Shown here in pieces: positions 39,266 through 54,400 of a stretch of 64,000 nt of DNA. Within the stretch, counting starts at the first letter, position 1. Each line of letters starts with the position of its first letter. A model generated the notes under the pieces. That model was given only the letters and a program-made list of their open reading frames with translations. It ran no database searches and was not told where the DNA came from. The stretch is taken from NCBI GenBank assembly GCA_023055505.1, contig JALIRH010000010.1, positions 1,675,501 to 1,739,500 of the forward strand, in the 5' to 3' direction. The translations under genes were made by a program, and so were the position numbers. This stretch comes from Callipepla californica brunnescens. Its lineage: Eukaryota; Chordata; Aves; Galliformes; Odontophoridae.

Positions 39266-39454
39266 TTAAATATATTCAAAAATTCTCCCTCTTTTTTTAC
39301 AAGATACTTTTTCTTTTCTTTTGTGGCTTGAACATTCATCTTCTTTTGCAGTATCACAGACCATTTGGTAAACGTAACAACTGAACCTCCAGTTAGGCTT
39401 CTGTTCTATGTGTAATACAATATCTCTGTCAAAGTAAACTTCATGACTGTAGGT
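39266..39454 (-). CDS. DCAF17: DCAF17 coding exon 14 (residues 482-543 and stop)
   Basis: Acceptor CATTTCAG|ACCTAC. Encodes TYSHEVYFDRDIVLHIEQKP and FSCYVYQMVCDT, then diverges into a basic tail with KRKEKVSCKKRGR before the stop. Confidence 0.96.
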   Translation of the reverse strand, partial: TYSHEVYFDRDIVLHIEQKPNWRFSCYVYQMVCDTAKEDECSSHKRKEKVSCKKRGRIFEYI

Positions 39455-42400
39455 CTGAAATGAGAAAAACAATTGTGGCTGCAGTCTCAATTTCCACAGC
39501 TTGATAATAGTTTCACAGCTATACCAGCTTCCTTGGGGGGGGTGGGGGGGGAAGAGGAGTACAAATATATATATTGTTTACTTCCCTGATCAGACAGGAA
39601 ATTTGTATGGACACACAGTCTCCCCTTCCAGAGAAAAGATAGAGTTTTAAAGTTTTAACAGTATTCTGTGTACCTATTTTTGCGAATCTAAGCACAATTT
39701 AAAGCATTTAAGATACCTATACAGGCAATTATAAGAGGCACCAAAGGTGCTGAGTAACTCAGATCATCTAAGGTACCTAAACTTGGACTAAATGAACTGC
39801 CCATTGCATCTTTCCAAATACACACACAGTGGAGTCCATGCTTAATTCTTTGCATGAGTAGTTACAGTTCAGTTAAGGAGACTATTCACAAGGTGTGAAG
39901 TTAAGCTGATGTAACTGTCCAGTGAGTACTGAAGTTGATAAATATTTACAAAAGAACTAAAGAAAAAAACAAAGATGCAACTAACCAAAAAACATTGATT
40001 TCAAATAATTAAGATTTTCTGATAAATTAACTACTGTCTGATGGAATACTTAAATTTCTTGAGTCATGATTGTTATTTAGTACAAATCTCATTTATAAAC
40101 ACTTGGCAATGCAATTTATCTATCTACTTTGAATCTGAACAAAAAAATAATGCCAAATGATCGCTATTAGGTAATGGAAAATGTTAGTGTAAACAACCAC
40201 ACAAAAAAAGGAATGCTTCTTACCACATCCCAGGATTCCAGCAATGGAATGCTCTTAAGTAGAATCCCATGTTCATTACAGCGTAAATCAAGGCGAGCTC
40301 TTCCATCAGCTCCTATTTCAGTAACTGCCACGGTGGATAACAAATCCAATTCATCTTCATAGTCTACAATTTTGAATGTCTTAGGAAAAACAAAGTTAAA
40401 TTTACATATGAAACAATTTCACATTCCCTGAAGAAATGAGAAGTATTCTGACATCATAAAGAAAACTTTGTCAGCCTGACAGCCAAATAGCATCTTTCCC
40501 AGCACAAGGTGTCTAACATATGTTGGGGATATTCCTTAAGACAGGAAGAGAATAAAGTGATATTCTGAACAGTGCACGTAGATGCATTTTATATGTTGAT
40601 AGGATAAATAGAAAAGTTACTTTGAAAGTTACTGAAGAAATGTAAAATTTGAACTCCATACCCTATGTTGAAGCAGACATTAGAGACAGCATTGCGTAAA
40701 ATCATTACTGGTTTTGAGAGAATGGCTCTATTAGGGTAATTCCATCCACGTGAACACCTTTATGATCTTTTCACAGTTCTCTCACTCCACAGATAATGTG
40801 TCAATGAATAACTGAGACCAAAAGGTGAAGAATGTGAGCTGCCGTAGTTACCTCTTTCTCACTGCCATGGACCTAGAAACATATTTCTTTTACTGCTTAA
40901 ACTGTATGATTTTTCTCTTCTTTAAATTCAAGCAAGTTTTTTTCTTCCATAGTGGAGAAATAGTGCCACAAATAAAATGGATAAAAGAGTAACCGTCTTG
41001 CTAAACTTCTTTAATCCAAACTCACTGCATCAGTTACCTCTTGTTCTGGGTCATCGTCCAGCAAGTTAAGACGCTTTTTCACCACTCGACCAGAAGATGT
41101 TACAGTAACAGAGCTGTTCACCTTTGGAGAAAAAGGAAAAAATGGCCCTGGACTTCAGAGCACTAGGGTTTCATCATATCTAATTGACAACATATCTAAT
41201 TAATCCCTTCTGCTTTCTGACCTTGCTTCATACTCTGGAATCTTGTTTCATTCATTAGCAATACATATCCATATCGCTGCCATCTGTTCATTTTCAGGGC
41301 TTATGAAATTGGTGGTTTTAGGTGAGGTACAACTGATGTTACTCATTTACATGTTCTCATTCCTGTGCAGGTGGCTAAGTTTCTCCACTACCTTTTTTTT
41401 TTTTTAGAACAGAAATTACTTGAGCCAAAATGTTGGAATGAGAATGAAGACAGCTAAGTCACCAATTTGCTTCTTAATCTTAATTCCAGGAGATGGACAA
41501 AGTAGCATCTTAAACCACCACAGCTGCTTTCATTGGGTATCAGTAATGCTAGAAACATTCAAGACTGGGGTTATATCTTAATGGAGGTCAAAAGTAAGAA
41601 ACAGAGCACAGGCAGAATTTAACAACTCTAATTTCTTGTCTTTTATTCCAACAGAAATTTGTCTACTCAACTCCTAAATAATCAAAGGCAATCCATTAGA
41701 TGACAAAGCTTATTCTTTCAGAATTTAATAGAAATTTTACTCCTGATTATAGATTTTTAATAGACAAACTCCTAAGAAAGCTTCAAAATTAGTATCACTG
41801 ACTATTACGGACTTTACAGTACTCATAAATGATAAAAAAGCCTTCATTTTTAATAAACTGTATATGCTGAAGGAAATCGACATAGTATTATGTAAAACTG
41901 TTCTTCCTGAGTGTGTTCTTTGAACTTTTTTGACATTTGTGACAGAAAAACCATAAAAACACTCTAAAAGATTTCATGAAACCCTGAAGGTGATTTAACA
42001 GCTCGTTTTAACCAGAGGTTCATATCATCCCCTAGTCATTTGGTTCTACTTTTCTCCACCCTTCTGACCCTCTGTTTCAGTTCCAGTTCAACTCACCAAG
42101 TGAGCAAAACGAGTACTCATCCATCTTTTTCTTTTTCTTTTTTTTTTTTTTTTTTGCTGAGCTGTTATCTGCTATGTTACTACACTGAGTGGGCTCACCA
42201 AGGGTTACATGAATGCTAAAATTGTCATGAGGTATGCAGGTATAAGCAGAAAGGAAAAGTCAAACATTTTGAAGGAATGTGCTGTCTATGTTGTCTTACA
42301 AAGACTTACCCCATAAGTTGTGAGACTTGAAACATTTCTAGTATGTGTATAGTCAACTTAGTGAAGCATAAACAAAATTATCCTGCGTAGCACCTTCACT

Positions 42401-45400
42401 TGAAGGAAATCTGCCTCTGGCTGGTATGTTTTACATTACTGATACAGTTACATTGCACACCATAAAGATGGCAGAGAACTTAAGAAACAGCTTGAGGATT
42501 CAGAAAACCATCCTGAAAATGCCACTTGTTTTCAAAATGTCATATAGCTTTAAAAAGACCAATGAAAACAAGGAGTGTTTTTCAAAGAACTTTGAGTTAT
42601 ACCCATAAAACACAGTGATTGCTCATATACATTCCCAGAACATTTCTTTGGTGCTCAAAATTATGACCTGTCATCTCAGATATTAGAAATTCCTGTTAAA
42701 CTCACACAGTTTTCTCTGTTGGCCATGATTATAAAGTCTTCTGCAATTTCTATTTGATCTGTGTTTTCAACTTCCTTAAGTTTCAAGACTCTAGCAAAGA
42801 GACAAAAATAACAAAATGAGTATACATTCGTATCCATTTACTTCAATACTTCTATATTTTTAACCTAAAAGATCAGCTATATTTAAATAAGGAATTACTG
42901 AAATTGAAATAATTTTTTTTTTGTAATTTATGTCTATCACAGAAATTTTAACACTGTTGTCTTGAATTTTTTCTTGTATCACATTCTACTATTGCCTGCC
43001 AGTGAACACATGCATCACGTACAAATTGCCAGATGTTTCTACCAGCGCTCCTGATTCTGACAAATTCACAACTTTTCCAGTTTCTAGGAACCGATGACAG
43101 TGTTTTGACCCACAAATATCAAACTACTGAATTTATGCAGTTATGCAACTTTCTGCCTAATGAAAACAAGATCTGAGGGGGAAAAAAAAAGACTCATACT
43201 TTATCAAATTTGGTCCCACATGGATTATTCTGCCCGACATGTCTGGATGGAAATATATCCAATCAGGTTCCAGTGAACAGCATTTCATATCTTGTATGCC
43301 ATTTTTTGCCTGAAGAAGGAAGGAAAAGCTTAGAATATTAGTATACTTAAAGCCTCACAGATCTAAGTAGAGAGGAAATACTCAGCTCTTCTCCACATGC
43401 CTCTGAATGTTTATAAATATTACTCTGACAAACATGACCAGAAAAGATGGCAGAGGAACAAAGTAACAAATGAATAAATGAACAAAGACTCCAATGGTTC
43501 TAATTCTCAAGGATACTCCATGGAACTGTTACAACTTTTCTTTAAATTTACAATAGGCCCTGACTCTGTACCATGATTATTTGTCCAGCCTCTCCTAAAA
43601 CCATGCAAAATAAGTTTAACCTGCAAACCCTTGAACAATTCCAGTAATCTGAGAAGATATGAGAAACATAGTAACACAAACTGCAACTTGTGCCTCAAAC
43701 CTCAGGTACAGCCTCTCCTGTGCACAAATATTTGTGGAGTGTGTAAGCCTTGGGTAGCTTGTCATTTCAGATGCAAATGATACACATTGATCAGAATCCT
43801 GAAATTCTGGCAGGTGATTTTGTTGTTAAATTTAGCTGACTCTAATCATTCCAGTTTTCAAATGCATGAACCCATACAGAAAAAACTAGATGGGTAAGGT
43901 TTCCTCAAGTCCCTTTGAATCTAAACCGATCTTCAGCTATGGCTGTGAATGATGTTCTGAAGCTAAGAGATAGGAGGAGGATCACCGATTTGATCAAGCT
44001 AATAATAGAAGAGATAAGAACATTCACAGATGAGAAGTTTTTTTAGTGAAGAATCCTGAAGTGGCCAGAAACTGTTATATAAATATCATCAAGTCAAATG
44101 GAGATCCAAAATAAAACTTGAGATGGTGATCTCACATAAAAGAATATATGATGAATAGCACATAAAAGAAAAAAAAAAAAAAGATGCCAGATTAAGCTGA
44201 GTAAAAAAAATAGGGATGCTGGATTAAGCGGAGTAAAAAATTCCTTCCAGAGAGAGAAAACATACAAGTCAAGGGTAAGCCACAAATATTAAGGAAGTTT
44301 ATTCAGCAATTTCTTAAAATGCCAATTGGTAGGCTGAGCTGTTGAAAGTGCATTAAGATGTTACCGCACAAGGAATTAAGTATGAGATTCTGCTCAACTC
44401 TGTACTTTTAAGCTGGGAATCCAATGCTATGTAGCACTGGCAGTGCTACGACTATACTGCAGTGAAGGAAATATCAGAAGCAATACTAATTCAGAAGAAA
44501 ACATGACTTCACTGGACGACAGAACACTGTAGGGTGATCCCTGTGAAAGCACCACACTGGGAAATGAAGACTTTGTTACCTCCAGCATTGCTCAGGAGAG
44601 ATGAGGACAAACGTGATACATATTTATTTCAGAGAAGCTACCATCTGAATATATTACCAAAGTATTGTCTTTCAGAGAACAAATATAGAAGACTCCTCTA
44701 TGTTTTTTCTTGTTAGGTGTGATGATATAATGCCAAGGAAAGCCTCCAATTTGAAATGCATTCTCCAGAGAAGATGCTTCAAATAGCAAAGGTGGGGTAT
44801 CTGCAAACATGGGGTAATGTTAAAACCATTAGTAGAAGAACAATAATAATTCTATTGATCCTTACAAGTCTAAATTACAATAAAGCTGTTAATTCTTCAG
44901 AATTTTTGAAGACAAGTGGAAATACATTGGCTGTTAAAATTCTTCTAGCACCAGAGACACTTCCTCACCTAGCATCCAGGCACACATATGGAATTCCCTG
45001 AGGAAGATTACTGAGCTCTCAGATCTTCAGGCTGAACTGCTCTCCTGATATCTTTGACTTAATTCATTCCAAATGAGCTGGATGAGGAAAGACTTGGCAA
45101 ACAGTTAAAATTAGTCCAGCTCATCTAAATGGGAGGGAACATACACACGGACAGATCAAATTGCGATCAAATCGCATATCAGAATGATCACTATTCTCTT
45201 GAGAAAAACAGTACTAAATACCTACATCTTCTTTTGTGTAATACAACAAAACAGTGTGGATCACGGTGAATTCAATCTGTAGCTGAGTTCATAAACAAAA
45301 TAAAATATCAAAGAATTCTTGTAAATAACGGCAATATGAGTTTAGTTCTATCTTCAGTTCAGTTGGGATAAATTAGACAGATGTAACATGCCATTCATAC

Positions 45401-48400
45401 ATTCTGTTTACTAAATGAGAAAAGCATCTTGAGAAGAAATGGCCTCTACAAAACTTTATAACTAAATAAAAGCAACTTCTACAGCTGCTATGACTCCCAC
45501 TGATTTTAAAATGAAAGAACAGTTCTTTTTAACAGTACAGAGAAATGCGTATTAAAAAAAACAAAGACATAATGTGGAGTCCAGTCACCAAGTGCATTTA
45601 AACAGGCAGAATATAAAAACTCAAGCTGAATTACTGTGAGGAGGGAAAGGCTCTTATCTGAACTTTCTTTTTTCCAAGAGCCTGATCCAAATTTTGACTT
45701 GTCTTTCCCCTGCTTAGTCTAGATAATTAACCAGACCATAGCTGATGGTGCCAAGATTTTGCAGGACATCAGCAATGATGATTATATAGTGCTTCCTGCT
45801 TTTTCCTTCACGTTTCTCAGAATATAGCCCTTTATACTGAAAGAAATCACTTTACTGTCTATGGAAATGAAGTCTTTCCTGAGCTGGAGAAAAGCTGTCT
45901 TCTTAGCTGTCTTTTGTACTGGTACATAGGAAATGGGAGACTCTTTGTGAGATATACCAAAGTATACAGTTTATGAAAACTGAGGTAGAAAGTGTGGGGA
46001 ATGTTGAGAATGGAGGCATATGCAGAGGAGCTGCAATTATTAACGTCTGTCAGAAAATGAAAAATAGGTCAAGAAAACTTGGAACATTTCACTTAGTAGA
46101 CTCTTCATTTTAATTAATGAATATATAATAAGGCCCATCAAAAATTCTACTGGATGGACTAAATGATATATTTACATGTTTATTTGAATAGCACAGCCAT
46201 CCTAAGCAGTACAGGCTGCTGCTAAGATACACTTCTCTTTTTATGCTCATTTGCTGAAAATTTCTAAGACGGCAGCCGCCTCTGCAGTGGTGTGACTCTG
46301 CTGCCTCAACTCCCTATCGCTGTTATGTGTCTCTTGCTCTTGTTGCTCAACATTTTGTTTTCGTTATTCCCCAGTCCTTCCCATAGCAATGCAGGGTTTC
46401 AGTCTCTACTTTGAGCCTCTTTCCTCATTTCCTTAAAACTCTCAAGTCTCATCTAAACATAAGCTATAAAGTTGTTCCTGGCAGCACTAACATGTATTTG
46501 TTCTAATTTGTTGTGGAAAAGAAATGTGAGCTAAATGTCTCCTCTGCTTTTTTAACTGAAATTACTGAATCCTATGATAATCAATCAAATTATAATTTTA
46601 CATTATGGGCCTTCAGAAGGTGACATAATGCAGATTTATAGTTACCTTTTCTTTCCACTGTGACCAACAGTAAAATTCTTAACAGTCAGTAGCTACGAAA
46701 GATGTGGTAGGTACATAGTAACCCATGTGTTTTTATCTCTTTACACTTCCCCTTGGGTAACTCACGCACCATAAAAATAGCATCGTATTTGAAGGGACTG
46801 CCATCCCTTCTGGCAATTTCTGTAGGCAGACTAGGACTAAATAAGCAGGAAAATTCTGAACAGATAGATTACACTAAATACAAGTTTAAACTCTGAAACT
46901 GTTAAAATCTCACTCACTGATGCATTACATTACATTGAAGGTTCAGTCAGCCATTTCATTCTTACAAGAGAAACAGCTCCAAAACCACAAGAATGCAACT
47001 ATCTGCAAACAGCAGCCACAGCAAATGTTCATCTAAGTTCCAAACTTCCTAACCACACATTTTTAAATTTAATACAAGATTAAAAATATTTCTCCCCCAA
47101 CACGATAATTTTAAATATCAAAACCAAAAGCTATACTGATTTGTAAAACATGAGAATGTATTTACTATAGAATTCCTTTCTAAGCTCCCACAGTGTTTTC
47201 ACAGAGACTGTAGCGTTAAATTCTGGTTTGCAGACAGAAAGGAAAACAAGGAGAAATAAGGAGACACCAACTGTAGTGGCCTGTCACTGTTTTGATAAAA
47301 CACTGCATTATACTTGAAAGCTTTTACTATTAATTCTCCATTTTATCTTTGTGCATTTTCTCAAGTTTATGTGAATCAGCTTTGGTTTGTTTGCTATTAT
47401 CTAATATTGTTTGTAAACATAAAGATGAAAAACATTTTATGGGGACAGCCTCCTATAAAATACTTACTACAGAAACTTTCAAAAATTAAAGGAAAAAAGC
47501 ATGTATTATTTGATTCTGGTGAAACTTACTCCCCCTCAAGTCTCTCACTTGAACTTTTTAGAACTTTTTAAAGAGAAAAAAAACTTTCACAGGCTTTGAT
47601 CATTTATTAGGATTCTTATTATCAAATTCTAACATCAGAGGCACTAGCAGAGATTAATGTAGGTTTCAAAGAAATTAAAGTCATTACATAAAGCAGAACA
47701 TTCATAAGTTAATGATTTGAGGCATGAGGATTGTTTTTAAGATAGGTTTTTCCGAAGGAAAGAAGAAATCATTTCTGAAATGGGCACATTTCCAACAATT
47801 GTGGACACAAAAGTGTCAATAAAAACTGTTCAATCCCTTCCTCTTTCCCTGAGCAGCTGTCTCTCAAAAATAAGGAGGTGTTTGCACTTCACGTGTTTCT
47901 TGCAAAGTTTTTAAAATAGATTACTTGCTGTACTGATTTTCTAGGTAAGTCACAGAATCACAGAATGGCTCAGGCTGGGTGCTATTTAATCACAGAATGG
48001 AATGGCTCAGGCTGGGTGCTATTTAATTAATTCTTGCAATTAAAAGTAAAGAAAAGCATGATTTTACTATAATGAACCCAGAAATAAAGTAACGGCACAA
48101 CACAAGGACAGTAATTTTAATGTTCTTGGTGCCAAAAAGTCATAAGCAAACTACATACGCCACGATAATACAAAGATCATAAATACCTGTGATTTTAATG
48201 TTACATGGAAGACCAAATGGATACTTTCCCACAACTCCCACTTCACCATTCCAGTTGAATTCACATCCCAAGTCAAATGGCTGATCCATGAACTAAAATA
48301 AGGCAGAACAATTCAGCTTTATCAGTGCATATTTACCTGCATTTTGTTTGAGTGCTCCATTACTACAGCATACTTAACTTGTTAGACGCTGCTCAAATTC

Positions 48401-51400
48401 TTATTTTGAATTAACATCCGATTTTTTATTGGCAGAAGGTGAACTTAAACGTTTCACTGTAGTTCCATTTCAGATCAAACAATCTTCCATGCCCATCATT
48501 TTCTAAAGGTAACTTTTTATTTTCTAGCTATAGACTGTACATAAAAAGCAGCACACTCTGGTCTGGCATATGCTGAAATACTTGCCCAACCCTGGTTCTC
48601 ATACGTTTTGCCACCAGTGACCAGCGTAAATAGAATTTTCTGACAGTACATCTTTCATACCTTCAGACTGTATATAGTCTTAGGCAAGAACTTTATGCTT
48701 TGACACAACCCCCATGTAGCTCTGTGATGTTTCAAGTGTATTAATGACTTGTTGCCACAAAAGAGCATGGACTACATGAAAAATTTCACGTTACCTGTTC
48801 AGAGATGGCCTGGAAGTTATAGAGCCTGACCAAACCCATGCTATACATTACAATCAAGATTCCATTAGAAATAGCAACATCTGTCACATTGTTACCAAAT
48901 ATCTGTAAAAAGAAAAATATTCTATTAAAGAAGAAATAACTTAGAGAGTATAAAATACAAAATTAAGAATATAATCTCAGTAATCAGGTTCCTTTTTGAC
49001 TCTGACCAAAACCTACAAGCGAAGTTTTAGTTAAAGAACGTTTCTGTAGCTCATCTGTTCTGCTGAGTTTCCGTAATACTTTGCACTGCAGTAACATCTG
49101 GTGTTAAGTCAAATTCTACAAGAACATTTATACTCTAATTAGTTTTCAGTGTATCTTTGTATCATGTTACGCAGTTACTGCAAGACGTGAACAGATTTTA
49201 TTGCCCAGCATCCCAAAGGAAGTCAATAGGACAGCTAACAGTTCAATCTGAAAGTACTGACTGCAGAACCTCTCCATCACCATGGTAAAATACTAGCCTA
49301 ATCATGCCTCTGTGACTACGTACAGCTGTACAAGAACTACACTAGCCAGATGTCAGAGTACAGATCCTCTCCAAATCTGAACTAGACACATACATGAAAA
49401 GCCGATTACCCCTTTAGTGATAATGCAATATTCATTTGTGCTACTCCTTAGAACATCTCAACTGAAAAAAAAAACAAAAAAAAAACAACAAACAAACAAA
49501 CTAGTTCTTAATATTTAATAACAGCATATGAAGTTGGTAATTTTTTATACTGAGATGTTTGGAAGACCAGAGTTTACATTTTTTTTTTATTCAGAATAGC
49601 TGCATGAAGAAGCAATTCAAACAGGCTTAAAAATCTATTAAAGAAAATAAACCCAAAAGCTGGAGCACTCCTATTCTTGCCAATATCTTTCAGTTTAGTC
49701 CTGAAAGATAAATTCACCTCTGACAGCCTTCTTTTTATTTATTTATTTATTTATTTTCTGTTGAAATTATCAGATTAGGTCCTACCGTCTTCCAGTCCAA
49801 GCTCTTTCTTCTCTTGACATACAGGATAAAAAGTTCCAGTGTGAATTTGGACTTATTGTTGTGTGCCTTCTCAGTGAAGCTGTTGCATTAGGTGCATTCC
49901 GTAGCATTCAAGACTAATGTAGCAGTTACACTACATATCAGGCTTAGCATTGCATTCACTATTTTTTTTTAACTTCCAAATTCTACCCTGACCTTATGTC
50001 CAGTAATAACAGTTACTCTGATAAACAGGACAGGCCTAATTGAAGAAGTGTGTTTTTAATACATTTGGCCTACTATAACCATGATGAATCCAACGTGACA
50101 TTCTTAAACAGATAGAGAATACTCTCAATACTGGTAAAATTTGTGCTTTCCTGTCATAAATGCTAAATTTAAACAGAAGTGTGCCCCTTAACTTTCACAG
50201 GCCCAAATAAAAAATGGTCAAACCCCTTCTCCCCATTTCCAGCTTCAGCCAAACCCAGCATGAACTAAAACCTGCTGGTAACTCTGGACCCCAAATGAGA
50301 GTGTATCTCACAGAACTTTGAAGACAGACTCTGCATGTTCATACTGTTCGACATGTAAGATTTACCTAGAACACTTGTGACTTCAAATATTTTTTTTTAA
50401 CCAGAACACTAAAATTTCCATCCAGCTTTCCATCACAAACCAACATCAGAGAGGTCGTTTCCTCTTGTCTGACAGACATGTATTTATATTTTAATGTTTC
50501 TTATAATACAAGTTTGAATCGTTTGTAACTGTACATAGAATGTTAGGGTATTACTAGAAGTGGTTCAGATGGACATCTATGTATGAAGAGCACTCAGGAT
50601 ATGGTGGAGCTTAAGATCCTGGGTGGAAGAAGCCTTATGAAAAGACTGAAAGCGGATCTTATTAATGTTTATAAATATCTTAAGTGTGGGAGACAAAGGG
50701 GCATGGCCAACCTCTTTTCAGTGGTCTGTGGGAACAGAACAAGGGGAAATGGCCATAAATGAGCATAGGAAGTTCTGCACCAATATAGGAAAGAATTTCT
50801 TCACTAAGGGTGACAGAGCACCAGACAGGCTGCCTCGGGAGGCTGTGTAGTCTCCTTCTCTAGAGATACTCAAGACCCATCTCAATGCCTACCTGTGCTG
50901 CCTGCTGCAGGGAGGCTGCTTTGGCAGGGGGGTTGGACTTGATCTCTAGAGGTCCCTTCCAACCCCTACAATTCTGTGATTCTATGAAGAGATAAAAATA
51001 ACACTGCACTCTACACCTCTCTAGCCTTTAATTACAGCAACTGTAAGAATTACAAATCAACACATCAAGTAGTAACCCAGTAACAATTCATCAGCATTTT
51101 CTCATCTGGAATTAAGATTCTTCCCCCAGTGCACCATGAGACACTAAAAGAACATCACTGCTCATTAAAAAAGGTAATGTCCTGAAACATTAATTATGAC
51201 TTCTGAAATCATGGGGCACTTGCCCATGTCTCTCATACAACCACAGTACAGATTAAACTTACCTTTTTGTTTATTTCTAGCATTCCAATAAATGACAGAG
51301 GCAAAACTTGGAACACAGCAAGATGGAACAGTACAGACTGTTGGATACCTGCCTGGGAAAGAAAGAACACTGAACATACATTATACTTGAGGCATTTACT

Positions 51401-54400
51401 GGTGGTAAGGTATCTTCATCTTCTACCATAGTAGCAAAGCATAATGTCTCTGTATCTATTGTAAGTTTGTGACAGATTTTGTAAAAATTTAAGAACAGTT
51501 TTTCAACTAACTTACCTGTCGTGCTGCTGCAGGGAGTTTGTTCTGAGCTGACTTCACAACCATTACCTCTTGAGGAGTATCCCAACTTAGATACCTATTT
51601 GTGATAAGGAAGACATATCTTAACCATTGCAAAATCAGTTGATAATAAATACATGATTTCATGTAAAATATAATCTATTCTAATTAGGCAGATCTCTGTG
51701 TCCAGGCAAACTATTCAGTATCTGATCTGGGAAAGCTGCCCAAGTTGTTTGCTGTTTGCAATAATGCAAAAGCCACTGGACTAGATGCCAGTAACAGCTT
51801 ATTCCTTACAGAGTTGTGAGAAAACTTCTGAAAGTATGAACATTCACTGTTCTATTTTTATTCCTTCCCTTCACAAATCACTGCCTTCTTATCATTCTGT
51901 CTAAAGAAGATTGTTAAGAACTCAAAAAACTGTGCACCTCGCCAGAAGCAGTAACTGCTGTGCTTTTAAAAATAAAATGGATACTCTATGGAGAAGAATG
52001 CTTCTAAGTGCTTACTTTATCCCTTGTATGTATTTTTCTTCTGTTTTATCAAGTTTGCTTTGCAGTTTTTAGAGATCTTCTGCTGGTATGTTGCTATTGC
52101 ACTATCAAAGGCTATAAAATCATTAGAGGAAGGCCAACAATTGTCTGTTTCTTGGGTTGTTTTATTTTGGTGTGGCTCTTGTTTAACTTGATACCAAATT
52201 TGAGACCACAATACTTGAGTTGCTGAAATGATTGTAAAGAAAACAGAGAGCAGGAGCAATACTCCAGGAAAACTGTTAGAGAAACAGACCTGTGTATGAT
52301 TGGGCTCCTAAGGTTTTATGAGCTGTCTTTCACTCTAAGACATCCAAAACCTATGCATTCACTGATCTACAGGGAGCATTATAAGGCAGTCTATTTACAT
52401 AACGTTCAATCACCAGCACCAATGAAAAATCTGGAAAAACATGGTGAAGTTTGATGAGAAACTTGGGGCTTCACTCTTTTTTTCCCCACTCTGTACTTAC
52501 AGCAAATTTCCTCCAATTAAAAAATATTTTTATAGTCCTTTGGCTAGTTATTGTAGAGATTGCCCTCACAAAGGAATCCAAAAACCAAGATTTTCTGAAT
52601 GCACAGAAATTGAACATCTTACTATGCAGAAAGATAAACGTGATTCCTCTTCTCCAGTTTAATACTAATGACTGTTAGCCATATAAACCGTAGCCAATCT
52701 TTAATACCTGAATTTGCAGCAGGAACCTGCAAGATACACTTTTTCCAGTATTTCCCCACTATCAGCAGAGAGACGTAGAAGCCAGTTCTGCACTGTTAAG
52801 ACTATAAGGGAAGGTTTGTAGTCTGATGGATTTGGTAGCATTTCCCCCTATGTAAGAAAAAGTTTATCATAAAGAAGTTTGTACCAGTACATTATGTAAC
52901 AACAAGAGAGAAATAAATAGACATTCCTCAAAAAAATACAGACGGAGAGGTTCCTGTAATCACATCAGAATCTATAAGCTCATGTATGTACTAAATAGTC
53001 AGCTGATGTTATGTCATTAATTTCATGTCACACTTTTTGCACTCTTTTCTAGAAAATTTACCTTTCATGATTTCCTTGCCTTGCACAAATAAAGTATAAC
53101 AGCTTATCAATACAGCTGATGTCAATCTTCGTGAAAACATTTTATAAGTATTGCAGAATAATTGCTGAGTGGTAACTCAACAGTAACTGCTTATTTTTGG
53201 CATCTCAAACACCGAAATAATATTCCTAGGTTCTGTGGACAGTGAACGAGTGCAAAAACCCTCTAGAAGGGGAAATATTCTCTACAAATAGCCTAAGGAG
53301 ACCAAGCTTCTTATAGCTTAGAACCAGGTTAAATCAGTACACATATGAGCACCCATAAAGACCTCTTCTTATGAAACAGTTAAATTATATCACAACTATT
53401 AGTTGCTTCAGAAAAATTAAACACAAAAACGTATCCCTCAAAGACAAAGGATTAGAAGTGTAACTGCATGACATCAAATGTGTCGAGATTTTACAGCTAT
53501 GGAAAAGACTGTCAGTTTGAAGTCAAATGGAAAATCCATTTGTAACAGCAATGAACAGTTTTGATTTTGAACTAAAAGACATTCAAATCGCATGGGATTA
53601 CTATACCACAGGCACTAAGAAGAACAATGCACAATTTTTGATTGCTTTTTTCATTTCTCTTTCCTTACATCCCAGCAGGGATCCCAAGTACAAAGTAGTA
53701 CAGTTTAAAATTCCACCAGGTGAATCAGATATTTCAAGCCAAGCAAAATACCCCATGAATGAAGAAATACTTTTCCTTCTCTTTAGACTGATCAGTGAAA
53801 AATGGCTAATTGAATTAACTAACTTTTCTTAAAAATTACCTTTTTTTGAGAGAAAACAGAACAAGCTTCAGTCTAAATACTGCAGCAAGACTATCTGTGT
53901 ATGAGTATCTATGAATGTAAAGGAAGAAAGGAGGGAAATCAGATAATTAACTAGAAGGAGCAGAATAGCTTGTGGACAGTTACTTCAGTTGGTCTTTTTT
54001 ATATATAAAATGTTAATTATATATATATAAAATGTTAATTAAATGTTAATCTGGTAAAAAAAAACAACCAAACAAAATAAACCCTCTCATCTACGGCCCT
54101 TGATAACTCAAAAATAAAGAAATGATTAAAACAGAATTTCTGTTGTAAGGAATTAAGTGTAGAGTTGCATACACATAAAGGCACAACTTTTAATATCTTC
54201 CACAGATGTTCATGAAGAAGCATTTAAATGCACTGTTAAAAAATTTAGAGTATACCTCTAAGCATACATTCTGTCAAAGCAAGCATATGTTGCAAACTTT
54301 GAATGACATAACTCACAAAAATTTTGGACAAAATCAGTTAACAAGGAAAGAATTCTCTATTCTAAATCTATTCCTCTGGGAGGTATTAATTTGTTTTTGC

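Larger units (their letters stand above)
48903..51262 (-). other. DCAF17: DCAF17 intron 6
   Basis: About 2.4 kb, holding A/AAAC runs at 49,465-49,500, an (ATTT)n repeat at 49,735-49,757 and the CR1 copy at 50,625-50,986. Confidence 0.85.

Noticed and set aside
50665..50850. 61-codon open frame
   Set aside because: Lies within the CR1 3' non-coding end, not a gene.
53527..53832. 101-codon plus-strand frame in DCAF17 intron 3
   Set aside because: No motif, ordinary AT-rich codon use, length not remarkable given the window size.
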